Source: a virus
IMG/VR virus record: IMGVR_UViG_3300021197_001195
Span: 1-35,488 of that record
Length of the DNA: 35,488 nucleotides
Reading direction: 5' to 3' (one strand)
Shown here: positions 21,770 through 29,184 of the stretch, in pieces
Numbering within the stretch: the stretch's first letter is position 1
Layout of the letters: each line of letters begins with the position of its first letter
Notes under the pieces: generated by a model
What the model saw: only the letters and a program-made list of their open reading frames with translations
What the model was told of the DNA's origin: nothing
Database searches by the model: none
Program-made: the position numbers and the translations under genes

Positions 21770-22806
21770 CCGCCAGCCAAACGCTCGAAGCGATCGACAA
21801 GAGCATTGAGGCTGACCAGGACTCAGCGCCTGGCCGGCTTCACTTTGGCGCGTCGATTGCTGGCGAGGAATGCAGTCGCAAGTTGTGGTACGGCCACCAC
21901 TGGGTCATAGCCCAGCGGCATGGCGCGCGACTGCTGCGCCTGTTCGCCCGCGGCGAAACGGAAGAAGTGCGCTTCGTGAATTACCTGCGCCGCGCTGGCG
22001 TGACAGTCTGGGAAGTTGATCCAGACACCAACCAGCAATGGCGCATCGAAGATCACGCAGGGCACTTTGGCGGATCGCTCGACGGCATGGGCAAGGGCTT
22101 GCCCGACGCACCCGAAGAGCCGCACGTTCTCGAGTTTAAGACGCACAACGCAAAGAGTTTCGCCGACATGGTGAAGCGCGGCGTGTATGAGTCGAAGCCA
22201 ATGCACTACACGCAGATGCAGATCTATATGCACAAAATGGACGTGCAGTGGGCGCTCTACATGGCCGTCAACAAAAACGACGACGACCTGTACCTGGAGC
22301 GCGTGCCGCTCGACCAGGCGCACGCGCAGCGCATGCTAGATCGCGCGAAGCGCATCATCACAAGCGACCGCCCGCTCGAGCGCATGAGCGACGACCCGAG
22401 TTGGTTCAAATGTAAATGGTGCGACTTCTATGATTTGTGCCACGGCACTGCTACGCCGGCGATGAACTGCAGAACCTGCGCTCACGCCACGCCAACGATG
22501 GACGGCGACGGACGCTGGCACTGCGAAAAGCACGACCGGCATCTCGACAAGGCCAGCCAGCGTAATGGCTGCGACGACCACAATTTCATACCGCCGCTGC
22601 TCGCAAACTGGGCTGAGCCCATTGACGCAGACGGCGACGGCGTGACCTACGAAAACAAAACGAACGGAAAACAATTCACTAACAGCCACGCGCACTACAG
22701 CTCAGCTGAGATTGCGTCAGTCGAGTCGCCAAAAATCATTGGCGACGCAACGACCGATCGTCTGAAGCTTGATTTTGACGCGCGCCTGGCAGGAGAAGCG
22801 AAATGA
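21757..22806 (+). CDS. Cas4-like PD-(D/E)XK exonuclease
   Basis: The protein has 349 residues if the TTG at 21757 is the start; no nearby ATG fits, and the start overlaps the SSB stop. Nuclease residues are GGSLDG (D109), HVLEFKTH (E126, K128) and HYTQMQIYM (Q153, Q155). EECSRKLWY near the N-terminus and CKWCDFYDLCH later supply cysteines in the style of the Cas4/AddB iron-sulphur cluster. An additional CRTCAH...WHCEKH segment adds a zinc-knuckle-like insert. Such enzymes resect DNA ends and pair with Sak4/SSB in phages. The C-terminus past residue 270 is unlike the family core and may be a small accessory domain. Confidence 0.8.
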   Translation: MERIAASQTLEAIDKSIEADQDSAPGRLHFGASIAGEECSRKLWYGHHWVIAQRHGARLLRLFARGETEEVRFVNYLRRAGVTVWEVDPDTNQQWRIEDHAGHFGGSLDGMGKGLPDAPEEPHVLEFKTHNAKSFADMVKRGVYESKPMHYTQMQIYMHKMDVQWALYMAVNKNDDDLYLERVPLDQAHAQRMLDRAKRIITSDRPLERMSDDPSWFKCKWCDFYDLCHGTATPAMNCRTCAHATPTMDGDGRWHCEKHDRHLDKASQRNGCDDHNFIPPLLANWAEPIDADGDGVTYENKTNGKQFTNSHAHYSSAEIASVESPKIIGDATTDRLKLDFDARLAGEAK

Positions 22807-23063
22807 ACCTGACAGACATACCGATGGGCGAAGTTGTAAGCGGCATTGAAAAGCCTATGCCAAGGACTAAAAAAGCGCGTTCTGCGACGAAATGGGCGCG
22901 TTTTAAGGCAGACATGAAGGTTGGCGACTGCGTGCGAGTTGCAGACGTCAAAGAAAAAGACGCAATGAAATCGTACTTTCGCGCCAACAAAGTCGGCTGC
23001 CAAACCCTAGCAGTCGGCGACGGTAGCTTCGTTGTTTGGCGCACTCGTTGGTCGAGCAAGTGA
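22803..23063 (+). CDS. Hypothetical protein, 86 residues, early operon
   Basis: ATG 22803 overlaps the exonuclease stop (ATGA). The product is basic in its first half (PMPRTKKARSATKWARFKAD) and then has a compact beta-like segment (VGDCVRVADVKEKDAM, VGCQTLAVGDGSFVVWRTRW). I do not recognise it. The C-terminal half looks like a small DNA-binding or AT-hook-free regulator fold, but no motif proves that. It is coupled to the next gene by a GTGA overlap. Confidence 0.6.
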   Translation: MNLTDIPMGEVVSGIEKPMPRTKKARSATKWARFKADMKVGDCVRVADVKEKDAMKSYFRANKVGCQTLAVGDGSFVVWRTRWSSK

Positions 23064-23272
23064 GCGAAGAATGGGTGCAAGTGCTGACCGACATGCGCGC
23101 AGCCGCAAAGGCCGCTCAGCGTGAGCGCGAGAAGAAGCCAGAAAACTGCTTTTTCTGCGAGCACATGGATCGTGAGCCAGGCTTTTGCGGAAAGCATATG
23201 GCGCGTCCGCCAGCTGACTTTATGCCGAAAGAAGGCGCTTGCCCCGATTTTATCGAAGAGATTCCATTTTGA
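23060..23272 (+). CDS. Small cysteine-rich, probably zinc-binding protein
   Basis: The best start is GTG 23060, which overlaps the upstream stop (GTGA); an upstream in-frame TTG at 23036 is less likely. The 70-residue product has an N-terminal helix (VQVLTDMRAAAKAAQRERE) and then NCFFCEHMDREPGFCGKH and a final ACPDF, so a CxxC...C..H...C pattern fits one zinc site. Small proteins like this are common in phage early operons. No specific role can be read from the sequence. Confidence 0.6.
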   Translation: MSEEWVQVLTDMRAAAKAAQREREKKPENCFFCEHMDREPGFCGKHMARPPADFMPKEGACPDFIEEIPF

Positions 23273-23369
23273 TCCGGCCTCTGCGCATCAGCCTCTCCTT
23301 CAGTGCGCAGCCTTCCCCTGGGCACGTTCCCGTCCGTGTGGCCAAAGGCGGGCTTTTTTGGAGCATCGT
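23273..23369 (+). terminator. Possible terminator/attenuator hairpins in the early operon
   Basis: Two structures fall in this 97-base gap. The first is a 7-bp stem CTGCGCA (23281-23287) / TGCGCAG (23304-23310). The second pairs GCCTT (23310-23314) with AAGGC (23345-23349), or CCCG (23329-23332) with CGGG (23349-23352), and is followed at once by a run of six T (23354-23359). The ribosome site GGAG (23360-23363) of the next gene directly follows. This could be a Rho-independent terminator or attenuator before the excisionase/integrase end of the operon. Stem strength is modest and the alternative pairings weaken the case. Confidence 0.35.
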
Positions 23370-23534
23370 ATGAACCACTACGAGTTTGAGATTTTGATTA
23401 CGACAAGAAAATACATTACTGCGGAAGCGACCTGCATCGAAGAGGCCAAAGACAAGGTATTGAAAGTAGCGCGCGATCGCATGGGCGACGACTTCCACAG
23501 CCTGCAAATCAATGAGCAGCCAAAAAAGCAATGA
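23370..23534 (+). CDS. Hypothetical small protein, 54 residues
   Basis: ATG 23370 follows GGAG by about six bases. The product, MNHYEFEILITTRKYITAEA and onward, has a beta-strand start and a helix (CIEEAKDKVLKVARDRMG), and ends INEQPKKQ. It is not recognised; the strand-helix order is like a small antiparallel alpha/beta fold. It lies after the putative attenuator and overlaps the next gene by four bases (ATGA), so it is translated as part of the same message. Confidence 0.55.
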   Translation: MNHYEFEILITTRKYITAEATCIEEAKDKVLKVARDRMGDDFHSLQINEQPKKQ

Positions 23535-23800
23535 GCGATCTGTTTTTCCGAGCAATCAAGGCGCAGCGGCAGGCCAAACACCTGATGTCGCCAAAGACCA
23601 AGCGGTCTGGCAATCGCCAGTTTCACCGAGCGCTGACCGATGAGCAGATCAGAATTGTTCTAAAACTATGGCATGGAGGCATGCGCAAAGTCGCGATCGC
23701 CGACGCCACAGCGCTCAACCAATCGACCGTATATAACGTCATCAATCGATACGAAATCACCGATGGCCAAGTCAAAAAAATAAAGCGAGATATCGAATGA
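23531..23800 (+). CDS. Small helix-turn-helix protein
   Basis: The protein has 89 residues. A basic N-terminus (KHLMSPKTKRSGNRQFHRA) is followed by LTDEQIRIVLKLWHGGMRKV and a helix-turn-helix (AIADATALNQSTVYNVINRY, about 54-73) of the resolvase/Hin or homeodomain-like type. No catalytic domain is attached, so it is probably a regulator, or a DNA-binding helper of recombination or excision. It overlaps both neighbours by four bases. A good candidate target would be the attP or early promoter region, but this is inference. Confidence 0.65.
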   Translation: MSDLFFRAIKAQRQAKHLMSPKTKRSGNRQFHRALTDEQIRIVLKLWHGGMRKVAIADATALNQSTVYNVINRYEITDGQVKKIKRDIE

Positions 23801-24051
23801 GCATCGACAACGCAACGCCTGCAGAATGGGACGCCTTGCGCAATCCGCCAGAGCACTACACCCAGGGCAGCATCGAAGTGATCGAAGTAATACGCGACAC
23901 GCTCGATAGTGACCAATTCAAAGCCTACTGCCAGGGCAACATCTTGAAGTATGTCATGCGTGCCAATCACCACCGCCAGCCTACCGTCGAGCATCTGCGC
24001 AAAGCGCGGGATTATCTGAACTGGTGGATCGATGAAGAGGTGCAGTCGTGA
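23797..24051 (+). CDS. DUF3310 protein
   Basis: The protein has 84 residues and carries the DUF3310 signature: NPPEHYTQGSIEVIEVI (16-32), then FKAYCQGNILKYVMRA (41-56) and VEHLRKARDYLNWWID (64-79). The family is widespread in phages and is sometimes annotated as nucleotide kinase-like, although activity is not established for this short form. The domain is complete. Start and stop each overlap neighbouring genes (ATGA and GTGA), so it is tightly coupled within the early operon. Confidence 0.85.
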   Translation: MSIDNATPAEWDALRNPPEHYTQGSIEVIEVIRDTLDSDQFKAYCQGNILKYVMRANHHRQPTVEHLRKARDYLNWWIDEEVQS

Positions 24052-24317
24052 TCGTGACTGAAGCAAAGTTGACTGAGATCACTGGCTACACAAAGAATCA
24101 GATTAAGCACCGCCGGTTGCAAGCGTGGGACAAAGGCATCCATTATTGGCCTGATCCTGCAAACACGACTGTCTACGATACGGAGGCAATAACGGCATGG
24201 CAGACAAAACAGCGACCGGAATCAGAAACAAGCGCGGAAAATGCGAAATCCGTTGGTGGGAAGGAAGCGTCAGGCGGTCAGAGACGTTACCCATCGCCTA
24301 TAACGCAACTGGTATAG
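24048..24317 (+). CDS. Putative excisionase (recombination directionality factor)
   Basis: Start is GTG 24048, overlapping the DUF3310 stop (GTGA). The 89-residue product has a winged-helix-like N-terminus: AKLTEITGYTKNQIKHRRLQ, then AWDKGIHYWPDPANTTVYD and TEAITAWQ. This is the usual pattern of small phage excisionases (helix-turn-helix, then a wing ending near a Tyr/Asp). The last 30 residues are polar and probably disordered. Its reading frame overlaps the integrase gene by 121 bases, more than is common. Position just before int supports the assignment; it would bend attP DNA and drive excision. Confidence 0.65.
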   Translation: MIVTEAKLTEITGYTKNQIKHRRLQAWDKGIHYWPDPANTTVYDTEAITAWQTKQRPESETSAENAKSVGGKEASGGQRRYPSPITQLV

Positions 24318-25273
24318 CGTCAGCGCAGCGCATTCGCGCGCGCAAGATTCAAGCATTTATCGAAGGGCGCGAAGAGGCGACAGAATGGCAGCCCATGCCA
24401 ACCTTCGGGCAAATGGCTCAGGACAAACTGAACGAGATTAGGCACGGCAAGCCGTCGTCGCATCGCGCAATCAAAAGCCGACTGCAAATTTACTGGATGC
24501 CCAAACTGGGTCAGCACCTGTTGACGCAGATCAAACAAAAGCACGTCAAAGAAATCGTTAACGAAATGCGAGACCTGGGGCGCTCGCCCAAGTACATCCG
24601 CGAAGTGATTAGCGCAGGGAGCAGTGTCCTGCAGATGGCGATCGAAAACGAATACATCGACCACAACCCCGCCTTAGCAGTCTCGCGCGCCTTCACGCGC
24701 AAAACAAAAACAAAGGTGCAAATAGATCCGTTTACGCAAGAAGAAATGGACGCTGTTATGCCGCTGTTGAATCAAGACGACAAACTCTTCTTTGCTTTGC
24801 GTTGGTACTGCGGGCTACGGCCTGGCGAAGTGATTGCGTTGACTCGCCAAGATGTTCGAGATGGCTACATCCACGTCACGAAGTCGCGTGTCGAGGGTAA
24901 CGACGGTACGACGAAAACAGGAACCGAGCGCAAGGTGCCGTTACCGCCTCAAGTTGCAGCGCTGATATCAAGCAGAGTAACCGACTTGCGAAACGACCAT
25001 TTACTGCTCACTCAGTACGGAGAGCCATACCTAAAGCCTAGAGTCTTCAATGAGCGTTTTGTGCGCGCTTTGAAAGAAGCGGACGTTAGGTATCGCAACC
25101 CTTACAACGTGCGACATGGTGCTGCGTGCCGGATGCTAGCGGCAGGTATGAAGCCAGGTTATTGCGCAAAAATTCTTGGTCATTCGCTGCAAATGTTCTT
25201 CAACACATACGCGAACTGGATTGATGCGGAAGAGACAAAAGCGCAAGAGAATATAATGCGCTCACTTAAATAA
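24197..25273 (+). CDS. int: Tyrosine recombinase integrase
   Basis: The protein has 358 residues, normal for phage integrases. It has an N-terminal arm-binding domain (about 1-65), a core-binding SAM-like domain (about 68-165) and a catalytic domain. Catalytic residues are R208 in GLRPGEVIAL, the beta-hairpin Lys (K240 in GTTKTGTERK), R306 in YNVRHG (the usual leading His of HxxR is Tyr303, as in several phage integrases), H329 in ILGHS and the nucleophile Y338 in NTYANWI. ATG 24197 follows GGAGG by ten bases. The attP site begins 12 bases after its stop, so int and its site travel together. Confidence 0.95.
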   Translation: MADKTATGIRNKRGKCEIRWWEGSVRRSETLPIAYNATGIASAQRIRARKIQAFIEGREEATEWQPMPTFGQMAQDKLNEIRHGKPSSHRAIKSRLQIYWMPKLGQHLLTQIKQKHVKEIVNEMRDLGRSPKYIREVISAGSSVLQMAIENEYIDHNPALAVSRAFTRKTKTKVQIDPFTQEEMDAVMPLLNQDDKLFFALRWYCGLRPGEVIALTRQDVRDGYIHVTKSRVEGNDGTTKTGTERKVPLPPQVAALISSRVTDLRNDHLLLTQYGEPYLKPRVFNERFVRALKEADVRYRNPYNVRHGAACRMLAAGMKPGYCAKILGHSLQMFFNTYANWIDAEETKAQENIMRSLK

Positions 25274-25284
25274 ATTGGTTATGG

Positions 25285-25504
25285 TGGGCCCAAACTGGGC
25301 CCAAATTGATCCGTAAAAAATAAATTCCTTACCAATCAATAAGTTAAGTGGTCGGGGTAGAGAGATTCGAACTCTCACCGCTACTGGCGCAGCTTGGCGC
25401 AGCCGTAATTGACCTCAATAAAATCAATCACTTACAAATCCGGCTTGGCGCAGCTTGGCGTAAATTGGCGTATTTCGAGCTCTAACTGGGCCCAAACTGG
25501 GCCC
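25285..25504. other. attP attachment site with arm-type repeats
   Basis: Identical copies of TGGGCCCAAACTGGGCCC lie at 25285-25302 and 25487-25504, each made of two units about 11 bp apart (one helical turn). Between them are the core with a tRNA 3' end (25349-25376) and five head-to-tail 10-bp units of (C/T)TGGCG(CAGC/TAAA/TATT) at 25384, 25394, 25445, 25455 and 25465. Core plus ordered direct repeats on the P arms is the layout of lambda-like attP sites, where integrase and bending proteins bind. Phage genes on both sides show that this is attP and not attL/attR. Confidence 0.75.
25349..25376 (-). other. tRNA 3'-end identity segment (att core), probably tRNA-Pro
   Basis: On the minus strand the segment reads GAGAG TTCGAAT CTCTC, a perfect 5-bp T-stem with its loop, followed by the acceptor strand TACCCCG, discriminator A and CCA. 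Only the 3' part of a tRNA is present; the D-arm and anticodon arm are not found upstream, so it is not a functional tRNA gene. Integration here would restore the 3' end of a host tRNA gene. The acceptor strand implies a 5' strand of CGGGGTA, most like proteobacterial tRNA-Pro. The tRNA identity is inferred because the anticodon is not in the window. Confidence 0.75.
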
Positions 25505-25513
25505 GCTTTGCGT

Positions 25514-25720
25514 TTAGACCAGCAAATTAAGCGTCGAAGACGACGCCAGCTGCTGCACTTCAACGCGGCCTTCCTTGGCCGTGTAAAGCGTTGGCTGGAT
25601 CGTCTCAACGGCCTCACGCACGAGCTCGCCCTCGCCGCCAGTTCTCAGCACTTCCTGGCGTTGCACGGCCACCGTCTTCCAGGTAACTGGCGCTGGCGCG
25701 CTTGTCATCGAGACGTCCAC
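25514..25720 (-). CDS. Hypothetical small protein, 68 residues
   Basis: The frame runs from ATG 25720, which shares its base with the upstream stop, to a stop at 25514. The product (MDVSMTSAPAPVTWKTVAVQ and onward) has a polar beta-like start and a Val/Thr-rich middle, ending in STLNLLV. No family is recognised. It is the last gene of the minus-strand late operon before attP. The overlap with the preceding gene and consistent orientation support it as real. Confidence 0.5.
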   Translation of the reverse strand: MDVSMTSAPAPVTWKTVAVQRQEVLRTGGEGELVREAVETIQPTLYTAKEGRVEVQQLASSSTLNLLV

Positions 25721-27345
25721 TACTGGGCGATCAAGTTTTGGTTCACGTTCAAAAGTTGTTGCAGTTGTTGAAACGCTTCTTCTTCTTCGGTGGCTGCACG
25801 GTCTAACATACCAATACCTCTTGACCTACTTGCTGCGCTTGGCAGATCAATGTTTGATTGAACAGACTGCGCAAGGGACGAAAGCATAGGGTTGCCTTCT
25901 GCGAGCATTTGCTGCGCGTCACTCAATGCTCGCACCCCTTGACCTGACAAGTTTGCAGTTTCGCCCATGAGACGCGGAGAAGTGAAAGGCAGCAAAGCGG
26001 CGGTTTTTGGGTTAGCCAAAGATTGCAGCGCCGCCAATCCACCTGCCGCACGGCCAAGGCCTCGGGGTGCAATTGCTTGCAGGTCTTGGCCTGCTACCTT
26101 GGGTATCAGCAAGGCATCCCCCGCTTTTTCTAATTGCTCAACCAAACGCAACCGAGAGCCAAAATTTGCGTTTACATTGTCACGCATAACGGACTGCAAC
26201 TTTCTTAACGCCGTATCAGCTGCAGATGAATCGCCGAGACTTAGTGCTTTCTGCATCTCAATCTCAAGCCTGCGCGCTTGCTCGTAAGGCCGCATGACCG
26301 TGTTGTATTCTGGCGCTTGAGCCAAGATTGCGTCTTTTACTATGTCTCGAGCTCTGGCAACGATCACGGCTTCGTTACCAGGGTTTATGTCACGAGGATA
26401 CAAGTCGTCGATCGCTCTTTTCAGTGCGTCTAAACCGTAAGCAGTTTGCACCGCCTCGTTGGTTTGAAAGTTTTTGATTAACTTGTTTAGCTCGCGCATT
26501 TTCGTTTGGCCAGCAGAGCTAAGCTCACTGAAACCCTCGTAGTCGAACGAAGCCTCCAAATCTTTTATTTGCTCTGCTATTGGAAAAAAATCAATTTGCG
26601 TTTGTTGTAGCTGCAGTGCGTCTTTGCTCTGCTTGAACTCAGCGCGCGTGTCTTTTTTCATCCGCTGGAAAGCCTCGCGAGCGTCGTCAACGACCTCTGC
26701 AGGATCTACTGCGCCGCGCATGTTTTCCACAAACGCTTCTTGACGCGCACCGCCTTCACGACCAGCTTTGTATGCTTCGCCAAGGCTTTGGCCAGACGTG
26801 CCCGTAGTCAAGCCGATAGCTGCTGGAACCGCCATCCCAACGCCTTTTGCGCCAACTTTTACGCCGCCTGTTGCGATGTTTATTGGATCAACAGCCTCGC
26901 CTATTTTTTGTGCTGTTTGCGCGACACTGCCAATTTTACCTGGCGCTCTGACTGCCGCACTAGCCCCGCCAGTAATGATCATAGAAGCATCGCCAAGAAA
27001 ACCAACAGGGTCAGCCGCGAACGTGCGTTTAGCGTCTTCTAGGCTACCGTATCGATCAACGAAATAAGCCCCGACTGCTCGAGCAGTTTTTTCATCTTCT
27101 TGCTCGCCTGGTATCGCTAACTGAACAATACCCTTGCCAAGACTTGCAATGCTGTTTGCAGTGCCGATTGGGTCAACAAAAGGTTGCACTAAGTCTTCGC
27201 CAAACTGCGCTGCACTTGCTGGCGTGTTTGTAATGGCCTGATCGACCATCTCAAAAAAACTGAGGCTAGGTTGCGCAACTGCCGTTTCAGCGCCGCCTGC
27301 GCTGCGTGCGGCAATCGCGTCTAATACGTCTTGATTTGTAGCCAT
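25720..27345 (-). CDS. Probable internal/ejection virion protein, 541 residues
   Basis: The protein has 541 residues. The early part, FGEDLVQPFVDPIGTANSIA, with IPGEQEDEKTARAVGAYFVD and FAADPVGFLGDASMIITGG, is of a type seen in internal proteins of marine podovirus-like phages. A Gly/Ala-rich, mildly hydrophobic stretch follows (GVKVGAKGVGMAVPAAIGLT), then a long helical region with many Glu/Gln/Lys. Such large helical proteins near the hub are usually stored in the capsid and ejected to form a channel. No lytic domain is recognised. Assignment rests on position and composition. Confidence 0.6.
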   Translation of the reverse strand: MATNQDVLDAIAARSAGGAETAVAQPSLSFFEMVDQAITNTPASAAQFGEDLVQPFVDPIGTANSIASLGKGIVQLAIPGEQEDEKTARAVGAYFVDRYGSLEDAKRTFAADPVGFLGDASMIITGGASAAVRAPGKIGSVAQTAQKIGEAVDPINIATGGVKVGAKGVGMAVPAAIGLTTGTSGQSLGEAYKAGREGGARQEAFVENMRGAVDPAEVVDDAREAFQRMKKDTRAEFKQSKDALQLQQTQIDFFPIAEQIKDLEASFDYEGFSELSSAGQTKMRELNKLIKNFQTNEAVQTAYGLDALKRAIDDLYPRDINPGNEAVIVARARDIVKDAILAQAPEYNTVMRPYEQARRLEIEMQKALSLGDSSAADTALRKLQSVMRDNVNANFGSRLRLVEQLEKAGDALLIPKVAGQDLQAIAPRGLGRAAGGLAALQSLANPKTAALLPFTSPRLMGETANLSGQGVRALSDAQQMLAEGNPMLSSLAQSVQSNIDLPSAASRSRGIGMLDRAATEEEEAFQQLQQLLNVNQNLIAQ

Positions 27346-27349
27346 CGGT

Positions 27350-28756
27350 TTATCCCCCTGCCCGTTTTTGCACTACTGACTTGATAACGTCCCTTTCCAA
27401 CGGACTCGTTAGTGGGTTGCTAACAATTGATATCAGTTCATCGTTATTCAAGCCTGAATAGTCTTCTGGTTGGTACATATTTTTTTCAAATTGAGGCAGG
27501 CTAGCGGTCAGCGAAGTAACACCTGGCCCCCAATCCTTGAGCGTTCCTTTGTTTCCATAAAACGCAACAGCGGATTCTATGTTGGCGTAGGCCCCTTCCA
27601 TTTGAGAGCGCAAACGTCTGATACGGTCTGCGTTGACCTTAGCCGGCAAAATGACGTTGAAACTGCGGTTGATGAACTGTTGCGCTTCGTCTGCGGCGAA
27701 CTGAGCACCAATAATTTGACGCATTCCTTGCGTTATAACGGCAGCCACATTCTCTTGTAGGGCCAGCGTTTCTGCTGGCAGTAAGTTTTCTGGACGTCCA
27801 AGATACTTGCGTCCCGTCAGGTCGTCGTTTTTCTGCAGCGCAGCAATGCTCTGATTAAGGCTAGATATGTTGGCAATTTTTGTGTTTAAGCCGCCTTCTA
27901 AGGCAAAAGAGGTGAAAATACTTGCGAATGCCTCGTCAATCTTTGCTTGCCCTGGCGTGAGCACTAAGCCGCCGTTTTCAGCTTTTGCCTTGGCTTCAGC
28001 CAGGGCAATTTCTTGCTGCAAAATCCTTTCAAAGTATTTATCAATGTCACCGCCGACGTTGCGCAAAATTGTGGCTTTTTCATCGAGATTTTTTGCATCC
28101 CAAATTGCTTGTTGTGCTTGCGAAAGCTGAACGTAGCCTTGAGCAACTTTTATGCTGTCTGCCGGATTCAAAACCGTGCGCACTTGCATAGCCGCTTCAA
28201 AAGCTTTTGGGTTTTGCCTTTGGAGCTCACGGAAAAACAAAGTTTCCCTAGTGTCGTCTGTGAGCAGTCGGTCGCGCTCGCTGCCTAACGCAGAGACAAG
28301 TGAATCAATGTCACCTGATGCTTGAGCAGCCCTCAAAGCGTCGCCATACGGCCCTTGAAATTCACTTAAATCAACATTTTGAGCTCGCTGAAATGCGCTT
28401 TGATCGCGAGCAAGCTCCACCAAGTCGTTGTACATTGATATGTTTTGCGCGTCAGTCCTAGCTCTTGTCAGCCTCTGCTCTGGCGACTCGCGCAACCCAA
28501 GTTTGTACTGTAGCGGTCGCACTAACGCATTTTGAAACACGTTTGTAACGCCTTCTCGAAAGTTCTCTGGCTTCTTGATCGTTTGCTGTGTTGGCACAAG
28601 TAATCGCTGAAGATCCGAGAGCGGGTTGTTTGGCACGGCTTTTGGTAGCGCCATCTCTCTTACTTCTGGCGCAATTTGCGGAACCGCAATTGGGTTGTTT
28701 ATTGGCAGACCTTGCATCAAAAGACGCTGCTGCTCTTCGGTTAATGCTTCAGCCAT
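27350..28756 (-). CDS. Probable internal virion protein, 468 residues
   Basis: The protein has 468 residues and is mostly helical. It starts MAEALTEEQQRLLMQGLPIN, and later segments include YNDLVELARDQSAFQRAQN, LTPGQAKIDEAFASIFTSFA and FINRSFNVILPAKVNADRIR. No enzymatic motif was found. It lies between two other presumed internal proteins, spaced four bases from one and sharing a base with the other, so it is in the late operon. By analogy with P22 gp7/16/20 or T7 gp14-16 a DNA-ejection role is likely, but homology cannot be shown from sequence alone. Confidence 0.6.
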   Translation of the reverse strand: MAEALTEEQQRLLMQGLPINNPIAVPQIAPEVREMALPKAVPNNPLSDLQRLLVPTQQTIKKPENFREGVTNVFQNALVRPLQYKLGLRESPEQRLTRARTDAQNISMYNDLVELARDQSAFQRAQNVDLSEFQGPYGDALRAAQASGDIDSLVSALGSERDRLLTDDTRETLFFRELQRQNPKAFEAAMQVRTVLNPADSIKVAQGYVQLSQAQQAIWDAKNLDEKATILRNVGGDIDKYFERILQQEIALAEAKAKAENGGLVLTPGQAKIDEAFASIFTSFALEGGLNTKIANISSLNQSIAALQKNDDLTGRKYLGRPENLLPAETLALQENVAAVITQGMRQIIGAQFAADEAQQFINRSFNVILPAKVNADRIRRLRSQMEGAYANIESAVAFYGNKGTLKDWGPGVTSLTASLPQFEKNMYQPEDYSGLNNDELISIVSNPLTSPLERDVIKSVVQKRAGG

Positions 28757-29184
28757 TAAATGAGTCCTCGTTGAGCGTCGTTAAAATAGCCTGTGGGCAA
28801 CTGGACTGCTCGCTCTGCAGAGCCGTAGTCAGAAAGACCTTGGTTCATAAAAGCCTGCGCGCGCTGCCTGCTTCGGGCATTAGCGATTCTTTCTTTTTCC
28901 AGCGAACCATCTAGCGCCATACGCATACGTTGCTCCGCGTATGCAGCTGGATCTTGTACTAGGCTAGTCAGCGAATCGAAACTTGGCTGCACTGTGTTCA
29001 TAACGTACTCGCCAGGATTGCTTATAGCGTTTCCGATCTCATCGACCCTTTCGCCTAGCAACTCGCGCATGGTTTTTTCGTCTGGGGCCGGCAATTTCTC
29101 TATATCGTCCTCGCTGCTAAGCAAAGCATCCGGCAATCCTGCAGCAGCTGATGCTGCAGCCATCATCTTGCTAAACATAGCCAT
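28756..29184 (-). CDS. Small virion-type protein, 142 residues
   Basis: The protein has 142 residues. An Ala/Met-rich start (MAMFSKMMAAASAAAGLPD) could act as a short membrane-active helix. The rest is polar and helical (EERV-type segments such as TMRELLGERVDEIGNAI, and EKERIANARSRQRAQAF). It is not recognised. It shares its start and stop bases with neighbouring internal-protein genes, so it is coupled with them. A minor internal or ejection protein is the most economical reading. Confidence 0.55.
   Translation of the reverse strand: MAMFSKMMAAASAAAGLPDALLSSEDDIEKLPAPDEKTMRELLGERVDEIGNAISNPGEYVMNTVQPSFDSLTSLVQDPAAYAEQRMRMALDGSLEKERIANARSRQRAQAFMNQGLSDYGSAERAVQLPTGYFNDAQRGLI

Noticed and set aside
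25285-25302. GGGCCC pairs as a Rho-independent terminator after int
   Set aside because: There is no T tract after the stem, and the same element recurs on the far side of the core, which fits att arm sites better.
25349-25405. A complete tRNA gene at attP
   Set aside because: Only the T-arm and acceptor 3' strand are present; no D-arm, anticodon arm or 5' acceptor strand can be found.
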